Below, one piece after another: positions 54,431 through 63,924 of a DNA stretch of 64,000 nt. The notes beneath the pieces are model-generated. The model had not been told where the DNA came from. It was given only the letters and a program-made list of their open reading frames with translations, and ran no database searches. A program made the translations under genes and the position numbers. Position 1 is the first letter of the stretch. Each line of letters begins with the position of its first letter. Source of the DNA: Pseudalgibacter alginicilyticus (lineage in GTDB: Bacteria; Bacteroidota; Bacteroidia; Flavobacteriales; Flavobacteriaceae); assembly GCF_001310225.1 (NCBI RefSeq), contig NZ_CP012898.1, positions 372,001 to 436,000 on the forward strand, read 5' to 3'.

Positions 54431-56353
54431 TTACTCCATTTTTACGATTATAAATTGAGTACGTCTATTTAATTGATGATCGGTTTCTGTACAGTCTGCA
54501 TTGTCATCGCAACCATTGATTAGTCTACGCTCTCCAAAACCTTTATGTTCTGTAATTCTGGAAGCATCTATACCTCTTGATATAAGGTATTTATAGGTTG
54601 CATTAGCTCTGTCCTTTGATAAGTTATCATTATAAGCTATTGAGCCTCTTGAATCTGTATGCGATTCAATTTTAATAATCATATTAGGATACTCGTTATT
54701 CATTAAATTAACAATTTTATCGAGTTCTATTTTGGCATCTTTTCTTATTTCATGTTTGTCATAGTCAAAGTAAATTGAATTAAGAGAACTGACATCTGCT
54801 AAAACTTCAATATTTTGAATTGGGTTTAGTAACAGGTTTGCTTTAATAATTTGTGTTTTGGTTTCTATATTTTTTGTAGAAATAGTTCTAAAGTCCTCAA
54901 TATATTTTTTCTGTTTTGCTACTATTTTATAATCTGTATTCCTATCAATGTTTATTGAAAAATAACCAAAATCATCAGTTGTTAAATGAGCTATTTGCTT
55001 GTTTTTAGCATCAAATATTGTTATCTCAGAATAGGGAATAGGTCTATTATTGATAGCATCGGTTACAACGCCTTCAATATATAATAATGGAATTCTGTAA
55101 TAGCTATAAATATCATCACTACCACGTCCACCTCGTCTGTCTGATGCAAAGTAACCAGATAAGCCATCCGGATTCATGAAAAAAGAAAAATCATCACTAT
55201 TTGAGTTAACGGGTTCTCCTAAATTTAAAACATCTATTATTTTATTTTCTTCATTTTCAATAGTTCTGTACACATCTAATAAGCCTAAGCCTTGGTGACC
55301 ATCAGAAGCAAAAAATAAGGTGTCCTCATTATTAATAAACGGGGTTCCTTCAGATTTTTTAGTGTTTACTATTCCTCCTAAATTTTCAGGAGTTCCAAAG
55401 GTGCCATCAGGGAAAATATCCACAACGTATATATCTGAACCTCCATATCCTCCTGGCATATCTGATGAAAAGTATAACTTGGTATCATCTTTATTTAGGG
55501 CAGGATGTTGAACCGAATAGTTATCACTATTTATAGATAAATCTTCAATATTACCCCAGCTATTTCCTTTTTTAGTGGCTCTATATATTTTGATATGGTT
55601 AAACCCTTGTTTATCATTTGTTTGTACGTTTTCTGTAATATTATTACGTGAAAAATACATTGTGTTTCCATCCTTACTAATCGTAACAGGACCATCGTGA
55701 TAAATAGAGTTAACATCCCCTTTTAACTTAGAATCATGGTCTACAGTTCTACTATTTTTTTCAGTAACATAAACATCTAAAAAAGGTTGCTCATCCCAAC
55801 TATATAAACGCTGTACTGACACACCTACGTCTCTTGAAGACGTAAAGTATATTTTATTATCATGTTCAAAGGCACCAAAATCACTATACTTTGAATTGAA
55901 ACGGACTTTATTTAAAAAATATTCCTGTTTTGCATTTTCAATGTTTTGCATAAAATTGCCACTTCTACCGTAATTTTCTGTTTCAGCAACACCACCAGAA
56001 TCTTTATAGCGTTGCATCCATATTTCGGCCTCTCTATAATCTCTGATACCTCTTAGAGATTTTGCAAAGTTGTAATAATATTCTATTGGTATTTTGGGTT
56101 GTCTAACAGCTTGTCTGTAATACCTGCTTGCATTTTTAGGGTCTCTAAGTAAATCATAACTATCAGCCAATTTTCTAATAGCATAATCTCTTTCGTAGTT
56201 ATTGGCTACCAATTCCTTATATAGTTCAACAGCTTTAACAAAAGAAAATTGATTAAATAAAGTATCTGCTTTTTTAAGTTTTGATTGTTGTGCAATACCA
56301 GACAAACTGAATGATAAAAAAAGATAAATTAATATGTGACTTTTTATTTTCAT
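54431..56353 (-). CDS. OmpA-family protein with TPR, PD40 and peptidoglycan-binding domains (copy 1 of pair)
   Basis: 640 residues, the same layout as the downstream copy: signal peptide (SGIAQ), TPR region (ADTLFNQFSFVKAVELYKELV), PD40 propeller (YFTSSRDVGVSVQRL, KLYFSSDMPGGYGGSDIYVVD), a beta-sandwich domain and an OmpA C-terminal domain (SHTDSRGSIAYNDNLSKDRANATYKYLISRG). The proteins are clearly related throughout but diverged, so the pair is an old tandem duplication, not an assembly copy. 15 bases after the PorP/SprF-like gene. Confidence 0.93.
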   Translation of the reverse strand: MKIKSHILIYLFLSFSLSGIAQQSKLKKADTLFNQFSFVKAVELYKELVANNYERDYAIRKLADSYDLLRDPKNASRYYRQAVRQPKIPIEYYYNFAKSLRGIRDYREAEIWMQRYKDSGGVAETENYGRSGNFMQNIENAKQEYFLNKVRFNSKYSDFGAFEHDNKIYFTSSRDVGVSVQRLYSWDEQPFLDVYVTEKNSRTVDHDSKLKGDVNSIYHDGPVTISKDGNTMYFSRNNITENVQTNDKQGFNHIKIYRATKKGNSWGNIEDLSINSDNYSVQHPALNKDDTKLYFSSDMPGGYGGSDIYVVDIFPDGTFGTPENLGGIVNTKKSEGTPFINNEDTLFFASDGHQGLGLLDVYRTIENEENKIIDVLNLGEPVNSNSDDFSFFMNPDGLSGYFASDRRGGRGSDDIYSYYRIPLLYIEGVVTDAINNRPIPYSEITIFDAKNKQIAHLTTDDFGYFSINIDRNTDYKIVAKQKKYIEDFRTISTKNIETKTQIIKANLLLNPIQNIEVLADVSSLNSIYFDYDKHEIRKDAKIELDKIVNLMNNEYPNMIIKIESHTDSRGSIAYNDNLSKDRANATYKYLISRGIDASRITEHKGFGERRLINGCDDNADCTETDHQLNRRTQFIIVKME

Positions 56354-56368
56354 AGGTTTTAATTCGTA

Positions 56369-57289
56369 TTAGAAATACCTTGGTGACTTTAATTTTGAGC
56401 TTATAAATTTAAATTCATACATAAGTAATACCTCATGTGTTCCGCTAGTATATCTTGCGATATCTGAAATTGGTTTTTCATAAGCATAGCCTACACGTAA
56501 TTGTCTTGATACCTGAAAATCAATAATACCACCAATAGCAGCTGTTTTTTCATTGATTCTATAGGAACCTCCTAACCAGAATTTTTCATTGAATAAGAAA
56601 TTAGCCGTTAAATCATAAGAAATTGGAGCACCATTAGTTGCTTTTATTAAAAAAGCAGGTTTGAATTTAAGTTTATCAGTAAAATTAAACACATAGCCAC
56701 CTGTAAAATAATAGCTTATACGTTCCAAAGCTTCGTATTCTTTTGCTCTATTATAATCTGAGTTAAAAATTCTTGGAGCTGACAAGCCTAAATACCATTT
56801 TGAAGAATGCCAATATATTCCTGCTCCCATATTAGGACTCCAACGGTCTTCAACACCATATATAAATGTATCTGTATCATTATCTAGACGAAAATCTGTA
56901 TCAAATGTAAATCCAGTAAATCCTCCTTTTAAACCAAAGGCTAATTTTGAATCTGTACTAATAGGGATAGTATATGAAAAATCAGCGTATAAATAGGAGA
57001 AGTTTTGAGGACCAAGATCATCTTCTATAAAAGATAGGCCCAATCCAATTCTATTTTTACGAAGTGGTGTATGAATAGAAAGTGTTTGCGTTATAGGGCC
57101 ACCTTTAAAGCCAACCCATTGACTTCTGTGTAATCCAACAATACTTAAAGCTTCTCTACTTCCAGCATAAGCAGGGTTTATAGAAATGGTATTGTACATG
57201 TACTGGGTAAATTGTGGTAATTGCTGTGCAATTCCAACAGTACAACTAAGCAATGCCATAGCAATTATATGATGTTTTATAAATTTCAT
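56369..57289 (-). CDS. PorP/SprF-family type IX secretion membrane protein
   Basis: 306 residues. Signal peptide (TVGIAQ), then the PorP/SprF signature QLPQFTQYMYNTISINPAYAGSREALSIVGLHRSQWVGFKGG (shown only as QFTQYMYN, INPAYAGS and HRSQWVGF). The rest is an outer-membrane beta barrel ending KFISSKLKSPRYF. SprF-type partners are needed for secretion or surface placement of type-B T9SS adhesins such as SprB; this gene directly follows (10-base gap) such an adhesin gene. Confidence 0.94.
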   Translation of the reverse strand: MKFIKHHIIAMALLSCTVGIAQQLPQFTQYMYNTISINPAYAGSREALSIVGLHRSQWVGFKGGPITQTLSIHTPLRKNRIGLGLSFIEDDLGPQNFSYLYADFSYTIPISTDSKLAFGLKGGFTGFTFDTDFRLDNDTDTFIYGVEDRWSPNMGAGIYWHSSKWYLGLSAPRIFNSDYNRAKEYEALERISYYFTGGYVFNFTDKLKFKPAFLIKATNGAPISYDLTANFLFNEKFWLGGSYRINEKTAAIGGIIDFQVSRQLRVGYAYEKPISDIARYTSGTHEVLLMYEFKFISSKLKSPRYF

Positions 57290-57299
57290 AGGTTAAGTT

Positions 57300-60200
57300 T
57301 TATTTGGTTCCAATATATACGGGGCCAGTATATGTTCCTATAACACCGAAATTGTCTTTTACGTTAATAATGTAATAATAGGTTCCGTTTGGCACTTGAT
57401 TTGCAGAACCAATAGCTCGACTACTTTTACCGTCCCAATCACCATGAGTTCCAGATACATCCTCACTACCAATGGTGTAATCATTAGACTCATAAACCAT
57501 AGCCCCCCAACGGTTAAATATTTTTACTTCAGCAAAAAAGCCACAGTAGTCAATTCCCATGATATCAAAGGTTTCATTTTCTCCATCGTTATTTGGCGTT
57601 ATGGCTGTAGATACAGTTATATCATTACTTTCACATGGCAATACTTTACAGTCTGCATGAATATTCATAGTGACTTCTGTAATATTAACACAGCCATTTT
57701 CCAAACCAGTATATCTGAATACATAATCAATTCCTCCACTTCCAGGAAGAAAATCTTCGGCAAATGTAAGTGTTGTTGGGTCAAAAATACTACCTATGAG
57801 GGTTGCTTCTGTTTTTCCTTCAATCAACTCCCATGTTCCGTTGGTGTAGCCATTTGACAAGAATTGATTTAAATCTAACGTACCATCATCAAAACATCTA
57901 TCACCAGCAGTTATTTGAGTAAAAATATCATCAAGCATAACATTTAATTCTTGGCTATAAACATTTTCATTTCCGCATTCATCAGTTACAACCCATGTTC
58001 TCTCTATTTTATAGTCGGCAAATAAAGTGTCATCAAAATGATTTACTTCATTAAAAACCACACTAATATTTGTTGAACAATTATCAGTAAATTCTAATTC
58101 TGGAGCTTCAGGAATATCGGTACAACTTACAGTTAATATACTGTCATGGTTAGTAATCAATTCTGGTGCTTTTGTGTCTTGAACAGTAATTTCTTGAACA
58201 TGTGAAATATGAGTCCCACAAACATCAATAGCTGTCCAAGTACGTTTAAGTAGATATTCATTAGCACAATTACCATCAATACGTTCTTGATTGTAAGTTA
58301 CCCTTACATTACCACAATTGGTTGAAGCACTTAATGAAACAGGGTTTGGAATAGCATCACATTCCACAGTTAAATTTTGAGGTAAATTGGCTTGATTGAA
58401 TTTTACAGGATCTGGAGATGTATACGTATATGTTGCCGAATGACTTGTTGTTTCACAAATGTCATTAATAGTCCAAGTAACTATTATTGAACCTCCAGAA
58501 CAAAAATCAATAGATTGTGTAGAAAAGTCATTAGTAACATTTGGTGAACATCCCCCAGAAAAACTATTATTTATGAGGTCTGTCTGTGATGCTACCCAAT
58601 TGGATATATCTATATTGAGTGCTGTTTGAGCTCTTTCTGGAGTACTATTGTCAAAATCGCAAGCATTAGATGTGTCATTGACAGGTGCTGTATAGGTTAC
58701 AGGTTCTGGTTTTGTTAGCGTATAGGTTGCTGTACTGGTTGTTGTTTCACAAATATCATCAATAGTCCAAGTTACAGTTATAGAACCACCTGTACAAAAA
58801 GATAATGACTGATTGGTGTAATCATTTGTGACTTCAGGAGAGCAACCACCTGTAATACTGTTGTTTATTAGGGCTGTTTGTGTATTTACCCAAGCAGCAA
58901 TATCATTGTCTAAAGCATTTTGAGCAGCCATTGGATTCTGATTATTAAACTCACATGACTCAACTAAATCATCAACTGGGGCCGTGTAAGCTATCGCTTC
59001 AGGTTTGGTTAAAGTATATGAAGCTGTGGGAGTTAAGATTTGACAAATATCCTCTACCGTCCAAGTAATGTTGATGGTTCCTCCCGTACAAAAATCAATA
59101 GTTTGATTTTCAAAGTTATTTGTGATTGTAGGTGATCCACCACTTATGCTGTTATTTATATTGTCTGTTTGAGTAGCTACCCATTCAGCAATATCTGCAT
59201 CCAAAGCACTTTGAGCTAATGCAGGATCTATATTATCAAATTGACAAGCATCCACTATATTTTCGGAAGGAGGTGTAAAAACCATACCTTCAGGTTGGGT
59301 AAATGTATAAGTAGCTGTAGGATTTGTTTCCCCGCAGATATCTTTTACGGTCCAAGTGATAGTAACAGTTTTAGAAGCACAAAAAACAATGGACTGTGTT
59401 GTAAAGTTGTTGGTCACTGTTGGTGCACATCCCCCAACAAGGCTATTTTTAATAATGTTTGTTTGTTCTGTAATCCAAGCTTCAAAATCAGCATCTAAAT
59501 TTGCCTGAGCAATGTTGGAATCAGGGTCGTCAAATTCTGAAGCTGATGAATTATCATCTGAAGGAAGAATATACGTTACAGCATCTGGTTTTGTTAAGCT
59601 GTAGGTTGCAGTAGTAGATGAACTTCCACATATATCTTCTACCGTCCAAGTTATTTCTATATCTCCACCTACACAATAATCAATGGTTTGATTGTTATAA
59701 TTATTTGAAACAGTAGGGCTACATCCACCAATTAAGCTACTTTCAATTAAAGTTGTTTGATTATTAATCCAAGCTTGAATATCATTATCTAAAGCATTTT
59801 GAGCTATTATAGGATCAATATCATAGAATTCACAAGAATTAGCAGTTTTGTCTACAGATTCTGAATATGCTACAGAATCTGGAAGTATCAAGGTATAGGT
59901 AGCTGTACGCATTATTGGTGTTTCACAGATATCTTCAACGGTCCAAGTAATTGTTATATCTCCACCAGTACAGAAATCAATAGATTGTGTTGTAAAATCG
60001 TTCGTTACTGTTGGTGAACATCCATTCATAAAACTGTTGCTAATATTTGCAGTTTGTGTGTTAACCCATGTAGCAATATTAGTATCTAAACTTGATTGAG
60101 CAGCAGCAATATTTGTGTTATCAAATTGGCAAGAATCAGTAATATTATTTTCAGGTTCATCAAATGTTACTGCAGCGGGTTTTATAAGTGTGTAAGTAGC

Positions 60201-61163
60201 TTCTGGGTAGGTTGTTTCACAAATGTCTCCCACGGTCCATCGGATTGTTACAGAACCTCCATCACAGAAATTTATTGATTGATTTGTATAATTACTAGAA
60301 ACGGAAGGCGAACATCCATCGGTAAGGCTATTATTTATAACAGCCGTTTGTTCTGCTACCCATGCTCTAATGGCATTATCTAAATTTAATTGAGCCTGAG
60401 CTGGATTAATATCATCAAAATCGCATGCATTAACGGTATTATTCCCAGGAGAAGTATAAGTTACGGCTGTTGGTTCTGTTAAAGTATATGTTGCGGTTGG
60501 ATATGTTGTTTCACATATATCTTCCACAGTCCAAGTAACTGTTAAGGCACCACCAGAGCACAAGCTGATGGTTTGTCCATTAAAATCGTTAGTAATTGTT
60601 GGAGAACAGCCCCCTTCTAAACTATTAATTATCATATTAGTTTGCTCAGCAACCCAATTAGCAATATCGGCATCTAAATTTGTTTGAGCAGTTGCAATGC
60701 TGGTATTATTAAATTCACAAGCTTCGGCGGTATCATTGGTTGGTGCTGTATAAGTAATAGTTTCAGGTTGTGTTAAAGTATAGGTTGCAGAACGTGTAGT
60801 GGTTTCACAAAAAGTTTCTGCTGTCCAAGTAATGGTTAGTTGATTTGATTCATTAGGATCAGAACAAAAATTAATAGTTTGGCCTATATAATCATGGCTA
60901 ATTACTGGAAAACCACCTGTTAGACTTTGGTTAATTCTTGCTGTTTCATCTGTAACCCATTTAGCTATATCTGCATCTAATTCAGATTGTGCAGTAGCAA
61001 AATTTGAATTATCAAAATCACAAGATTCTGCGAGTTTGTTATTAGGATTATCAAAATTGATACCATCAGGTTGTGTAAATGTGTAGGTTGCCTGTTGTGT
61101 TGATGTGCTACAATTATCTTCAATAGTCCAAGTAACGGTAATACTATTGGAAGCACAAAACAT
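57300..61163 (-). CDS. Giant repeat adhesin, C-terminal part with T9SS type-B sorting domain
   Basis: 1287 residues from the first Met, but the frame is open much further up, to about 61631, so the real gene is longer and starts upstream. It holds ten of eleven repeats of about 90 residues (core GGCSPxVxNxFxxQxIxFCxGGxxxxTWTVEDICETT...AxxxLDADIAxWVxxQTxxINNS), each with conserved cysteines, then two HYR-like regions (DNCSTNISVVFN), and a C-terminal gliding/T9SS type-B domain (ITPNNDGENETFDIMGIDYC...NVKDNFGVIGTYTGPVY). Cell-surface adhesin exported by T9SS. It is out of frame with the N-terminal part at 61933-63924 because of two missing bases. Confidence 0.9.
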   Translation of the reverse strand: MFCASNSITVTWTIEDNCSTSTQQATYTFTQPDGINFDNPNNKLAESCDFDNSNFATAQSELDADIAKWVTDETARINQSLTGGFPVISHDYIGQTINFCSDPNESNQLTITWTAETFCETTTRSATYTLTQPETITYTAPTNDTAEACEFNNTSIATAQTNLDADIANWVAEQTNMIINSLEGGCSPTITNDFNGQTISLCSGGALTVTWTVEDICETTYPTATYTLTEPTAVTYTSPGNNTVNACDFDDINPAQAQLNLDNAIRAWVAEQTAVINNSLTDGCSPSVSSNYTNQSINFCDGGSVTIRWTVGDICETTYPEATYTLIKPAAVTFDEPENNITDSCQFDNTNIAAAQSSLDTNIATWVNTQTANISNSFMNGCSPTVTNDFTTQSIDFCTGGDITITWTVEDICETPIMRTATYTLILPDSVAYSESVDKTANSCEFYDIDPIIAQNALDNDIQAWINNQTTLIESSLIGGCSPTVSNNYNNQTIDYCVGGDIEITWTVEDICGSSSTTATYSLTKPDAVTYILPSDDNSSASEFDDPDSNIAQANLDADFEAWITEQTNIIKNSLVGGCAPTVTNNFTTQSIVFCASKTVTITWTVKDICGETNPTATYTFTQPEGMVFTPPSENIVDACQFDNIDPALAQSALDADIAEWVATQTDNINNSISGGSPTITNNFENQTIDFCTGGTINITWTVEDICQILTPTASYTLTKPEAIAYTAPVDDLVESCEFNNQNPMAAQNALDNDIAAWVNTQTALINNSITGGCSPEVTNDYTNQSLSFCTGGSITVTWTIDDICETTTSTATYTLTKPEPVTYTAPVNDTSNACDFDNSTPERAQTALNIDISNWVASQTDLINNSFSGGCSPNVTNDFSTQSIDFCSGGSIIVTWTINDICETTSHSATYTYTSPDPVKFNQANLPQNLTVECDAIPNPVSLSASTNCGNVRVTYNQERIDGNCANEYLLKRTWTAIDVCGTHISHVQEITVQDTKAPELITNHDSILTVSCTDIPEAPELEFTDNCSTNISVVFNEVNHFDDTLFADYKIERTWVVTDECGNENVYSQELNVMLDDIFTQITAGDRCFDDGTLDLNQFLSNGYTNGTWELIEGKTEATLIGSIFDPTTLTFAEDFLPGSGGIDYVFRYTGLENGCVNITEVTMNIHADCKVLPCESNDITVSTAITPNNDGENETFDIMGIDYCGFFAEVKIFNRWGAMVYESNDYTIGSEDVSGTHGDWDGKSSRAIGSANQVPNGTYYYIINVKDNFGVIGTYTGPVYIGTK

Positions 61164-61590
61164 AATAGGACTTGTTGTAAAGTTATGAGTAACTGTTGGC
61201 GAACAGCCACCAGAGAAACTATTGTTTATAATTGTGGTTTGGTTTGCAACCCAAGATGCAATATCGTTATCTAAATTTTCTTGTGCTATAGCTGGGTCTG
61301 GATCATTTAGTTGAGAGGCTGTTTTACTTATATCATTAGGAAGCGTGTAAGTTATAGTTGAGGGTGCAGTTAAGTTAAAGTCTGCTGTAATTGTACTAAT
61401 GGTTTCACAAGAATCTGTAATGGTCCAAGTTACTGCAGCAGTTCCTCCAGAGCACCAATCTGGTATGAATGCATTGGCACTGTCATTAGATAGAATAGGA
61501 GAGCAGCCCCCGCTTACAGAAATTATATTAGACTGAACCGTAACCCAATCAGCAAAAGCATCATTAACTTCCGATTGGTTATTGTAATTA
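58385..61590 (-). repeat. Eleven tandem protein repeats (about 270-290 bp each) in the adhesin
   Basis: TWTV-D-C cores recur at about 11 positions, each with GGCSP and an N-terminal CxFxN/D box. The DNA units are diverged, so this is not a recent satellite. Coding, not CRISPR. Confidence 0.88.
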
Positions 61591-61606
61591 CATGAAAGTA
61601 AGTTGG

Positions 61607-61677
61607 TGTAATTGTACCTGAAATTGTGGGCTTAGTAGAGTCTGTAATATTGATTACTTGCTCTACAGTTTCAAAGT
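61607..61677. repeat. Exact 71-bp direct repeat, copy A
   Basis: Identical to 61877-61947, spaced by 270 bp (one 90-residue repeat unit). The adhesin frame breaks at its left edge. Confidence 0.95.
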
Positions 61678-61876
61678 TACCACAAGTATCTGTAACAGTA
61701 TATGTTCTGGTAAGAACTATTGGGCATGTTCCTGTAGACGCATCAGTACTGGTAACTATTAGATTTGCATTTGAGGTACAGTTATCAGAAATAGTAACCC
61801 CAAGGGCTTCAAGTTCTGTTATGGTAGTAACGGCAGGTGTGGCATCAGATACTTCACAACCTTCAACATCTGTTGC

Positions 61877-61947
61877 TGTAATTGTACCTGAAATTGTGGG
61901 CTTAGTAGAGTCTGTAATATTGATTACTTGCTCTACAGTTTCAAAGT
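61877..61947. repeat. Exact 71-bp direct repeat, copy B
   Basis: Identical to 61607-61677. Just beyond it, at 61948, one T is missing relative to copy A (AGTTACC becomes AGTACC), which breaks the adhesin frame. Confidence 0.95.
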
Positions 61948-63924
61948 ACCACACGTATTAGTAACTGTAAATGTCCTAGTTATTTGTAAGCAATCACTAC
62001 TAGTAGTGATTGCGTCGCGGTATGTTATACTTGCTATAGTTCCTCCAGAAACCGTATATCCAACAATATCAGTATAGGTGTCATTTATATTTACAGATTC
62101 AGTTGGGCTATAAGGATATCTTGCTGATAATGCAGTTATATCTGTAGTAGTACAACCTTCAATATCTAAAGGACTTGGAGCTGCTATCACTGGAGGTTCA
62201 TCTACATAACCCATATGGTCTATAGCAACGTTACTGTATGCTAAAATAGGATCTCCAAAACAATTACCACTGGTTTCATATCCTAAAATTAAAGGGTAGT
62301 CAAAAGTAGTTTCGGAAGTTGCTCCTTTACCACTTATTGTGGCTCCAACAGATATTTTGGCATCATTTGGTAAGGTTTCTAATATTGAGCAATTTGTAGT
62401 TACAGTAAACTTAAAACTAATGTCTGCAATAACTTCGTTAGGGGTATCAGGTAGGGGGAGTGTTCCTAAGTTCCAAATAATAAACCCATTATTACCAGGT
62501 GTAGGAGCCACAATATTGGGTGCAGAATAATCATCTAATGGGGCATATTTTGTGTTTACATTAGTCGTTATATCTAAGCCACTATGGGTTATTTCAGGCG
62601 GAATAGGAATGGTTAAAACGGTATTTTCAATGGCCTCTGATCCTGTGTTTTTTATTTGTAATTGATATTCGGCATTTTCACCAGGATTTATGGATGAAGT
62701 AGGGGGACTAGGATTACCATTTATAGAGGTTGTTGCTATTATACCTTCAGCTTCTGGAACATAGGCATCTACAGCAAACGTAATATTAAAAATAACATAG
62801 GAATCGAGAGTACTGCCATATTGGAACCTTGTTTCTATTTGGTCGTTGTCTATAAATCTGTTACTATTGTTATCAATATTAAATACAGCAATGTCTAATC
62901 CGGTGTTGTTTGTTAGTTCAGGATATCTATTTCCAAGAGTACTATGAGTTAAGATGGAAGAGTTGAAAAAGTTATTATCTGTATTATTCGCATGTTCTAA
63001 ATCAACAAAATTACCAGAATTTCTTTCTTCCATAGCAAAATAATCTTCAGATAATCCTCTATCTCCTTCACCTGCCATGATTCCTAATTTAAAATTAATA
63101 GCTCCATTTGGAGCGGCTTTAAATCCAGAAGCTGTTATTGTATTTTCATCGTTTTCACCAACATACTCGTAGCCATCAAAAACAGTGATGTCTCTCCAGT
63201 TCATTTCAAAATTTTCATAGACAACAACCATACCCCAACCACCAGTAAGACCTGTGTTTCCCAGGGTGCCTTCATTTAAAGCGATATCAGCAACTGTGTA
63301 GGTTCCATCCCTACCAGCTCTTACATAGTCTGTAATCTCTGCATACCCAACAAAAATATTTTCGGTAGTTCCTCCGGTTTGAAAATATATGACATCACTA
63401 TTTTTAGCTGTAATAGGTACATATCCTGATGTATTTGGGGTTTTTAATAATACTTTTGTTTTGTCAAGGTCTTTTGTAACCCCATCTGTTGTAGTTACGG
63501 AAAATATATTAGGAGAATTTACCCCATTATCAGCCCTACCCATCCAATATAAGCCTGCATATATTATATTTGAACACTCTGGTTTGGCAGCATTTTCGTT
63601 TGAAAAAATTAAATCAGCAGAAGATGAATTGAATGTAGGATTATTATTAGGGTCATTAATTATGTCAATATCAACATACTTCATAGCTGAACTATTTGTG
63701 CCACTATCAGTGTAACCTACTAATGTAAGATTGGTATTACCAATCATGGCAAAGTCTCCTTTTACAGTATATATTGTTTCACTAGGTGTTTCGTCAGAAG
63801 TTCTTGGATTAAATGGTACTTGACTATAACCAGTGAAACTGATTGTCATAAATAAAACTAAGCTTAATAATGGTTGGATAGTAAGCCTATTTTTTAGTAA
63901 GATATTCGAGTATTGTTTTCTCAT
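61933..63924 (-). CDS. Giant repeat adhesin, N-terminal part
   Basis: 663 residues. Signal peptide ending SFTGYSQ. The N-terminal domain (about 40-390: GDFAMIGNTNLTLVGYTDSG, AKPECSNIIYAGLYWMGRAD, GWGMVVVYENFEMNW) is typical of large flavobacterial surface proteins with T9SS type-B sorting domains; a DUF11-like/conserved-repeat domain follows (about 400-540, NPGENAEYQLQIKNTGSEAIENTV), then HYR-like sequence. The frame ends after TNTCGTLKL, where restoring one A (GGTAC to GGTAAC on minus) would continue into the next fragment. First gene of the operon; about 75 bases of upstream DNA are in the window. Confidence 0.9.
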   Translation of the reverse strand: MRKQYSNILLKNRLTIQPLLSLVLFMTISFTGYSQVPFNPRTSDETPSETIYTVKGDFAMIGNTNLTLVGYTDSGTNSSAMKYVDIDIINDPNNNPTFNSSSADLIFSNENAAKPECSNIIYAGLYWMGRADNGVNSPNIFSVTTTDGVTKDLDKTKVLLKTPNTSGYVPITAKNSDVIYFQTGGTTENIFVGYAEITDYVRAGRDGTYTVADIALNEGTLGNTGLTGGWGMVVVYENFEMNWRDITVFDGYEYVGENDENTITASGFKAAPNGAINFKLGIMAGEGDRGLSEDYFAMEERNSGNFVDLEHANNTDNNFFNSSILTHSTLGNRYPELTNNTGLDIAVFNIDNNSNRFIDNDQIETRFQYGSTLDSYVIFNITFAVDAYVPEAEGIIATTSINGNPSPPTSSINPGENAEYQLQIKNTGSEAIENTVLTIPIPPEITHSGLDITTNVNTKYAPLDDYSAPNIVAPTPGNNGFIIWNLGTLPLPDTPNEVIADISFKFTVTTNCSILETLPNDAKISVGATISGKGATSETTFDYPLILGYETSGNCFGDPILAYSNVAIDHMGYVDEPPVIAAPSPLDIEGCTTTDITALSARYPYSPTESVNINDTYTDIVGYTVSGGTIASITYRDAITTSSDCLQITRTFTVTNTCGTLKL

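Larger units (their letters stand above)
61523..61954 (-). pseudogene. Frameshift fragment of the giant adhesin (HYR-like repeat domain)
   Basis: A 143-codon frame holding one repeat of about 90 residues (TDSTKPTISGTITATDVEGCEVSDATPAVTTITELEALGVTISDNCT), similar to SprB/HYR-type repeats of flavobacterial adhesins. The part after TISGTITPT is read out of frame. It links the N-terminal fragment (61933-63924) to the repeat region (57300-61631); both neighbours are in other frames, each reached by adding one base. Confidence 0.85.

Noticed and set aside
52457-56353. The two OmpA genes as an assembly duplicate
   Set aside because: They differ along the whole length while keeping domain order, so they are old paralogs.
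58385-61590. CRISPR-like or satellite array from the 270-bp periodicity
   Set aside because: The periodicity is in an open coding frame with diverged DNA and conserved protein motifs.
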